This document shows, piece after piece, positions 5,548 through 9,808 of a DNA stretch of 9,808 nucleotides (position 1 is its first letter; each line of letters begins with the position of its first letter). A model generated the notes under the pieces. The model saw only the letters and a list, made by a program, of their open reading frames with translations. It was not told the origin of the DNA and made no database searches. Origin of the DNA: Roseimaritima sp. (GTDB lineage: Bacteria; Planctomycetota; Planctomycetia; Pirellulales; Pirellulaceae). A program made the translations under genes and the position numbers. The DNA is taken from positions 1 through 9,808 of the forward strand of contig SLFV01000223.1 of assembly GCA_007124075.1 (NCBI GenBank), in the 5' to 3' direction.

Positions 5548-7164
5548 ATGAAGTTCAGCCAGCCCGCTACCAGTCAATCAACCTCACGGGCCGCCAGCAT
5601 TACATGCTCGCTGCGGGAAAAGAACCAGACCTGGGGTTGGGCCTTTACGGGTTGGGTGTTCTTGTTGCTGATCGCCTGGTCCGCCAACGTTTGGGGACAG
5701 GGCGGACGTTTTCAGGTTGACCCGATCCCTGAGGAATTGAGCGGAGCGGAGGCAATGCGGGCAATGGAACGGGCACGGCGTGAAGCCCCTGGTCAACGGG
5801 AGGCAGGCCCCAACTGGCCACAGTGGCGAGCATTCGCGTCGTTCTACGGCAGTTACTTGTTCGCCAGCATGACGCAACCCGAACAACTTGCCAAGTTGCC
5901 AGAAATGAACGAGGAAATCCTGAAAGATTTGTCGCGTGCCCAACGGACCCAGGCCAACGAAGTCTCTCGGGCGATCCTGGCGGTTTCGGTGCGAAATGGC
6001 GAGCGGTTGGCGATGGGCAACTACCATCCGGGTGTCCGTATCAACGCAACTTTGCTTTTGGGACAGCTTTTCGAACGGCCCCCGAGCAGCACGCCCGCGC
6101 TGCCTGCACGGCAAGCGCTAGCTCCGCTGGTTCGGCTGTATCGCAGCGAAAATGTGCCTGATGGCGTCCGCGCGGCAGCGCTGATGGGCTTGCACCGGCA
6201 TGTCGTCTATGGCCTGTCCCAGCTCCCGGCTCCGCAACGCAGTGCCTTGCTGTCCCTGACGTTGGATTTGGTTAACAAACCCGGGCCCGAGTATCGCACT
6301 GCGCAGGGACATGCTTTTCTGCAGCGATATGCGGTTGACATGCTGCTGATGTTGCACACGGAGGAAACCAGCGAATCGATTGCCGAGGCTTTGGTGAAAT
6401 TGTCTAGCGATCCGCAGCCCATTATTTCGACCTACGCGAAAAGCCGTTTCCCCAGGTTTTCCAGCTTGATCAAGGTTCAGGAGCCAACCGAATTAGCGCG
6501 TCAGTGGACGACCAATGTAGCGGATGTTTTCGCTTCGGAGGCCTCCCGTCTGGCGGCAATGAAACGTCCTCCCGCAGCCAGCGGCCAGACCGGGCCGTAC
6601 GTCGCTCCCACCAGGACCCGCGGCAGGCTGGCCGAGGGGCCGGGAGAAATGGCTGATTATGGTGGGGAATACGATGCGTCGATGACCGAGACGATGGAGA
6701 CGATGGAGACGATGGATGGCGGCGAATACATGATGGACGACTACGGAGGCGGGGGAGACGAGATGTATTCGGGCATGGGTCCGGGAACGTCGTTTGGCGC
6801 CCAAACGCCGGAAGTTTTCGCGTCGCGCCGCCGCCTGATTCACACCCTTGAAGCTTTGCGTTTCGGTTTTAGTGGTTCCCGGACGATGGATCCGCCACGA
6901 ACCACGGCAGGTTTGGTAACCATGCTGCCCGAAGACCAGCAACTGACGGCGACCCAACTGAATAAGATGATTGAAAATGTGCTGAAGGAGATTAACGAAC
7001 CGGCCTACAACACCAGCGAGAAGTTTGCGGTGTTGCTGCAACAGAAAAGTGCGGAAATCAGGGACTTGAGCGAGCATCTGGGCAAAGAAGCCCCCGCGGC
7101 ATCGCGGCCCGGACGCTCCGATTTCGTGGACCCGTTGTTTCAAGACTTGGATCCGAGTTTCTGA
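5548..7164 (+). CDS. Exported or membrane-anchored protein with acidic Met/Gly/Tyr-rich linker
   Basis: The gene encodes 538 aa, with an ATG at 5548 and a TGA at 7162-7164. No good ribosome binding site is visible. A polar N-region of about 28 residues precedes a hydrophobic segment (about residues 29-49, GWAFTGWVFLLLIAW), followed by small residues at NVWGQGG. This is either a long signal peptide or a signal anchor. Residues about 60-310 are mainly helical with repeat-like units (for example GVRINATLLLGQLFE, GVRAAALMGLHRHVVYG), suggesting degenerate HEAT/ARM-type repeats. Residues about 361-415 are low complexity and rich in Glu, Asp, Met, Gly and Tyr, including three ETM triplets. Residues 430-520 are helical again, and the tail ends in DPLF and DPSF. 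It follows the HisA-like gene by 94 bp on the same strand but is probably a separate function. I do not recognise a named family; it reads as a planctomycete-specific protein. Confidence 0.87.
   Translation: MKFSQPATSQSTSRAASITCSLREKNQTWGWAFTGWVFLLLIAWSANVWGQGGRFQVDPIPEELSGAEAMRAMERARREAPGQREAGPNWPQWRAFASFYGSYLFASMTQPEQLAKLPEMNEEILKDLSRAQRTQANEVSRAILAVSVRNGERLAMGNYHPGVRINATLLLGQLFERPPSSTPALPARQALAPLVRLYRSENVPDGVRAAALMGLHRHVVYGLSQLPAPQRSALLSLTLDLVNKPGPEYRTAQGHAFLQRYAVDMLLMLHTEETSESIAEALVKLSSDPQPIISTYAKSRFPRFSSLIKVQEPTELARQWTTNVADVFASEASRLAAMKRPPAASGQTGPYVAPTRTRGRLAEGPGEMADYGGEYDASMTETMETMETMDGGEYMMDDYGGGGDEMYSGMGPGTSFGAQTPEVFASRRRLIHTLEALRFGFSGSRTMDPPRTTAGLVTMLPEDQQLTATQLNKMIENVLKEINEPAYNTSEKFAVLLQQKSAEIRDLSEHLGKEAPAASRPGRSDFVDPLFQDLDPSF
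6688..6714 (+). repeat. Three tandem copies of a 9-bp unit (GAGACGATG) within a gene
   Basis: Three perfect copies in frame encode Glu-Thr-Met three times (residues 381-389), followed by GATGGC. The surrounding linker is acidic and Met/Gly-rich. Because the unit is a multiple of three, copy-number change would preserve the reading frame. Confidence 0.9.
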
Positions 7165-7179
7165 GATCCGGCTTTCTGA
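7150..7179 (+). repeat. Tandem 15-bp duplication spanning the stop codon (DPxF-stop twice)
   Basis: Positions 7150-7164 and 7165-7179 match at 13 of 15 bases. Both units are in frame with the upstream gene: the first encodes DPSF then TGA, and the second would encode DPAF then TGA. A related DPLF occurs in the protein at residues 528-531. The second unit lies outside the reading frame's normal end, so it is either a remnant of a tail expansion or a back-up stop context. Confidence 0.85.
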
Positions 7180-7249
7180 TCGCTGTGGTTCGTCGTTTCG
7201 TTTCCGGTGTCGCGGGCTGAGGGAATTTTGGCGTGGTCCCGGGTCCAAT

Positions 7250-9220
7250 TTAGGGCTGGCAAAGGCGATCAAACTGATCTTCGTCAAGGATCGTGATCCC
7301 CAGTGATTCCGCTTTGGCCTTCTTGGACCCGGCCCTAGCGCCCGCGATCAGGTAGTCGGTGTTCTTACTGACACCGCTGGCGGCTCGCCCCCCTAGTTCT
7401 TCAATCTTTGCTTCGATCTGATCGCGCGTGTGACGCTGTAATGCACCGGTCACGACAAAGGTCTTGCCCTGCAAAAGCTGCGGTTTGCTTGATTGGCCCG
7501 CTTCTTCCAGCACGACCCCCGCATCCGCCAGCCCTTGTAGCGTCTCCTGTCCGTGGGGACTGTCTAGGTAATGGCGAACACTGCGGGCGATTGCCGGTCC
7601 GACCTCATGGATGGATGACAACTGTGCTTCGGTCGCTTGCCGTAACTGCGCCACAGTCGGGTAGTGCCGCGTGATCAGTTGTGCGGCACGCTGCCCAACG
7701 TGGCGGATGGCAATGGCCGTCAGCACGCGTGACAGTCCCCGGTCTCGTGATTGCTGGATCGCGGCAACCAAACGATCCGCTTTTTTTTGCTTGACCAAGT
7801 CCAGGTTGTTAATCAGATCGTCGGTGGTCAGGTGGTATAGGTCGTGGTAATTGTGGACCAGTCCACGGCTGACCAATTGGTCAATCAACTTGTCTCCCAA
7901 ACCGTCAATGTCCATGCCATCGCGACTCGCAAAAAAAGCGATTCGCTGCCGCAGTTTTGCCGCACACCGAGGATTAAGACAACGAATATAGACACCCCCT
8001 TGATCCTTGGTTAAACGTTCACCGCATTGCGGGCACTGGATTGGGAAAACGTAGGGCACCGCTGCAGGCGGTCGCAGGTGTTTTTCCACGCGGATGACCT
8101 TGGGGATGATCTTGCCCGCCTTTTCAACCACCACCGTGTCGCCTTGGCGAACGTCCAGACGCGCGATTTCATCGGCGTTGTGCAACGATGCCCGGCTGAC
8201 CGTCGTTTCGGCAATGTCAACCGGTTGCAGGTGAGCCACGGGGGTGACGGTTCCCGATTTGCCAACCTGCACCTCGATTCGCCGCAGCACCGTGGTTGCT
8301 TCGTAACGCTCACGTTTGTATGCAATAACCCAGCGTGGACTTTTGGACGTAGCTCCCAGGCGTTTCCGCTGTTGGAAATCGTCGATTTTGAAGACAATCC
8401 CATCCACCTCGAAATCCAGCACCGGCAGTTCCTCCTCCAGCAACCTAGCCGCGTCCAATGCGGCATTGGTCGAATCAAACTGGCGAACATTGGGGGTCAG
8501 GGGCAGTCCCCAGCAGGCAACCTGCTCCAGTAATTGGCTGTGACTGGTAGCGCGGAGGCCCTCGTGAAAACCGACGCCATGACAAAAGAAACGCAGTTTT
8601 CGACTGGCCGCGATTCGCGGGTCCAGCAACCGGATCGTACCGGCAGTCACATTGCGTGTATTCTTGAACGCTGGCAAACCGGCATCTGTCTGGCGAAGGT
8701 TCAGTTCGGCTAAGTCGGCGTTGGCCATGTAAACCTCACCACGGATTTCCAGCAAATCCGGAATGTGATCTCCCGCCAGTTGCAGCGGGACGTCCTTGAT
8801 CGTGCGAATGTTGTGCGTGATGTCGTCGCCCACGATGCCATTACCGCGGGTCAAGGCTTGCGTCAGGCGACCGGCTTGGTAGACCAACGACGCAGCAACA
8901 CCATCGATTTTGTATTCCATCAACCATCGGACTGGTTCGCCGCCCAGTTGTTTCTCAATCCGACCAAAATAACCCTGCAGCTCCTGCAAACTATATGTGT
9001 TATCGATCGACAACATCGGGACGCGATGGGGAACTTGCTGCAGTTCCGGCACCGGCGCGTCACCAATGCGTTGCGTGGGACTGTCGGGATCGACCAGTTG
9101 CGGGAAATTGGCTTCTAATTCCTTCAGCTCCAAGATCAAACGGTCGTATTGCAGATCGCTGATTTCCGGCGCGGCTGCAACATAATACAACCGATCATGT
9201 CGCTGAATCTGTTGACGCAA
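7250..9220 (-). CDS. ligA: NAD-dependent DNA ligase LigA
   Basis: LigA seals 5'-phosphate/3'-hydroxyl nicks using NAD+ in replication and repair in the cytoplasm. From the TTG at 9220 the protein has 656 aa. Domain Ia shows HDRLYYVAAAPEISDLQYDRL. The adenylation domain carries YKIDG with the nucleophile Lys104, then TRGNGIVGDDIT, EIRGEVYM, FEVDGIVFKID and an RWVIAYK motif. An OB-fold (about 312-390), a Cys4 zinc finger (C396, C399, C414, C419), helix-hairpin-helix repeats (about 430-570) and a BRCT domain (about 577-653, ending near the TAA at 7250) follow. The start is odd: homologous sequence continues upstream (NEAAQRVVQLRQQ) to at least 9253, with an in-frame stop at 9305-9307, and there is no ATG or GTG between. 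TTG 9220 would cut the first helix, while an ATT at 9254-9256 would give 668 aa and put the lysine at 116, near E. coli Lys115. The gene is downstream of rsgA on the same strand and convergent with the gene ending at 7164. Confidence 0.97.
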   Translation of the reverse strand: MRQQIQRHDRLYYVAAAPEISDLQYDRLILELKELEANFPQLVDPDSPTQRIGDAPVPELQQVPHRVPMLSIDNTYSLQELQGYFGRIEKQLGGEPVRWLMEYKIDGVAASLVYQAGRLTQALTRGNGIVGDDITHNIRTIKDVPLQLAGDHIPDLLEIRGEVYMANADLAELNLRQTDAGLPAFKNTRNVTAGTIRLLDPRIAASRKLRFFCHGVGFHEGLRATSHSQLLEQVACWGLPLTPNVRQFDSTNAALDAARLLEEELPVLDFEVDGIVFKIDDFQQRKRLGATSKSPRWVIAYKRERYEATTVLRRIEVQVGKSGTVTPVAHLQPVDIAETTVSRASLHNADEIARLDVRQGDTVVVEKAGKIIPKVIRVEKHLRPPAAVPYVFPIQCPQCGERLTKDQGGVYIRCLNPRCAAKLRQRIAFFASRDGMDIDGLGDKLIDQLVSRGLVHNYHDLYHLTTDDLINNLDLVKQKKADRLVAAIQQSRDRGLSRVLTAIAIRHVGQRAAQLITRHYPTVAQLRQATEAQLSSIHEVGPAIARSVRHYLDSPHGQETLQGLADAGVVLEEAGQSSKPQLLQGKTFVVTGALQRHTRDQIEAKIEELGGRAASGVSKNTDYLIAGARAGSKKAKAESLGITILDEDQFDRLCQP

Positions 9221-9350
9221 TTGGACGACACGTTGGGCGGCTTCGTTCCGATTAATCGATTCGTTCGCAGTGGCAAGATAACAGGAAGATATTGGACGTC
9301 CGTATCAACGCAAGATCAACCACGGTCCGCTGTGCCTGCCGATCCAAATC

Positions 9351-9808
9351 TTAACCAGTTTCCAAGTCGTCAATAATTTGGCAGTAGGCATCGTAACGCC
9401 TGGCATCGATTCTGCCATCGGCGACGGCGTCTTTTACCGCACAATCGTGTTCATTGACATGTAAGCAATCGGGGAACCGACAGCCATCAACAAACGGGCG
9501 CATATCGCGCATCAGTCCACTAACTTCGTTGGCGGTGATGTCCCACAACTGAAACTGCCGGATGCCGGGTGTGTCAACGACAAACCCAGATTCTTCCAAC
9601 GGAATCAACTGGGCGGCGGTGGTGGTATGTTTGCCCTTTTGTTTTTCACTACTGACGGCTCCCACGCGAAGCGCAAGCCGTGGCTGAAGCGAGTTTAGCA
9701 AGCTGCTTTTGCCAACCCCGCTTTGCCCCGCCAAAACGGTTTGCCCACGACGAACAATCGCCCGCAAGTAATCGATCCCGTGCCCCGTGGCGGCAGAGGT
9801 CGTCAGGA
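9351..9808 (-). CDS. rsgA: Ribosome small-subunit GTPase RsgA, C-terminal part (5' end outside the window)
   Basis: The frame is open from the right edge to the TAA at 9351-9353, so about 152 codons are visible and the N-terminal OB-fold and first GTPase motifs are missing. RsgA is a circularly permuted GTPase that assists late maturation of the 30S subunit. Visible in order are the end of the G5 region ([15 protein letters not shown]), the P-loop GQSGVGKSS, a GKHTTT switch segment, the G3 motif DTPGIRQF, and the zinc-binding domain [17 protein letters not shown] with three Cys and one His in the family spacing. The last helix contains [15 protein letters not shown]. The family match is strong across all visible motifs. 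It lies 130 bp upstream of the TTG of ligA (94 bp from the alternative ATT) on the same strand, so the two could be cotranscribed. Confidence 0.96.
   Translation of the reverse strand, partial: LTTSAATGHGIDYLRAIVRRGQTVLAGQSGVGKSSLLNSLQPRLALRVGAVSSEKQKGKHTTTAAQLIPLEESGFVVDTPGIRQFQLWDITANEVSGLMRDMRPFVDGCRFPDCLHVNEHDCAVKDAVADGRIDARRYDAYCQIIDDLETG

Noticed and set aside
7165..7249. Bidirectional terminator between the convergent genes
   Set aside because: Only a short imperfect palindrome around CCCGGG (7234-7247) is present, with no loop and no U-tract. I cannot support a terminator.
6493..7287. 264-aa open frame on the minus strand
   Set aside because: It is antisense to the C-terminal half of the 538-aa protein and overlaps the end of ligA. 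Its composition is rich in Arg and His with no family resemblance.
9286..9313. Promoter for ligA within the rsgA-ligA gap
   Set aside because: TTGCGT and TATCTT with a 16-bp spacer match only 3 and 4 of 6 consensus bases, which is no better than chance.

Overview
The window looks like chromosomal DNA from a planctomycete, probably of the Pirellulaceae/Rhodopirellula type. This is an inference from protein style, not from a marker gene. The evidence is several exported HEAT-repeat or otherwise uncharacterised proteins with signal peptides, a DUF2617-type protein, a free-standing HisA/HisF paralogue, mid-to-high GC coding sequence, weak or absent Shine-Dalgarno sites and non-ATG starts. There is no sign of phage, insertion sequences, CRISPR or tRNA/rRNA genes.

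Layout. (1) Positions 1-3802 hold three minus-strand genes for exported proteins. Read in transcription order they are a 213-aa secreted protein (3161-3802), a 534-aa HEAT-repeat protein (1422-3026), and the N-terminal 389 residues of a protein with helical repeats followed by a beta-rich domain, which runs off the left edge (1-1167). A long GC-rich hairpin lies between the last two (1341-1387). (2) Positions 3803-4075 are a divergent intergenic region with weak promoter candidates in both directions and a short inverted repeat. (3) Positions 4076-7164 hold three plus-strand genes: a DUF2617-like protein, a HisA/HisF-like barrel protein 7 bp downstream of it (almost certainly one operon), and, after 94 bp, a 538-aa planctomycete-style protein with an N-terminal hydrophobic segment, an acidic Met/Gly/Tyr-rich linker and a tandemly duplicated tail. 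(4) Positions 7250-9808 are minus-strand and convergent with region 3. They hold ligA (NAD-dependent DNA ligase) and, upstream of it, the C-terminal part of rsgA (ribosome small-subunit maturation GTPase), which runs off the right edge.

How the genes work together. ligA and rsgA are housekeeping genes for replication/repair and ribosome assembly, and their adjacency need not be functional. The DUF2617/HisA-like pair is the most likely functional unit. The barrel protein keeps both half-barrel aspartates and the phosphate-binding glycine loops but is not in a histidine operon, so it may belong to a paralogous pathway. The exported HEAT-repeat proteins are probably protein-interaction scaffolds outside the cytoplasm. 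I see no clear new defence or mobile system. The points most worth checking are the HisA-like operon, the missing conventional start of ligA, the hairpin at 1341-1387, and the duplicated DPxF-stop tail at 7129-7179.
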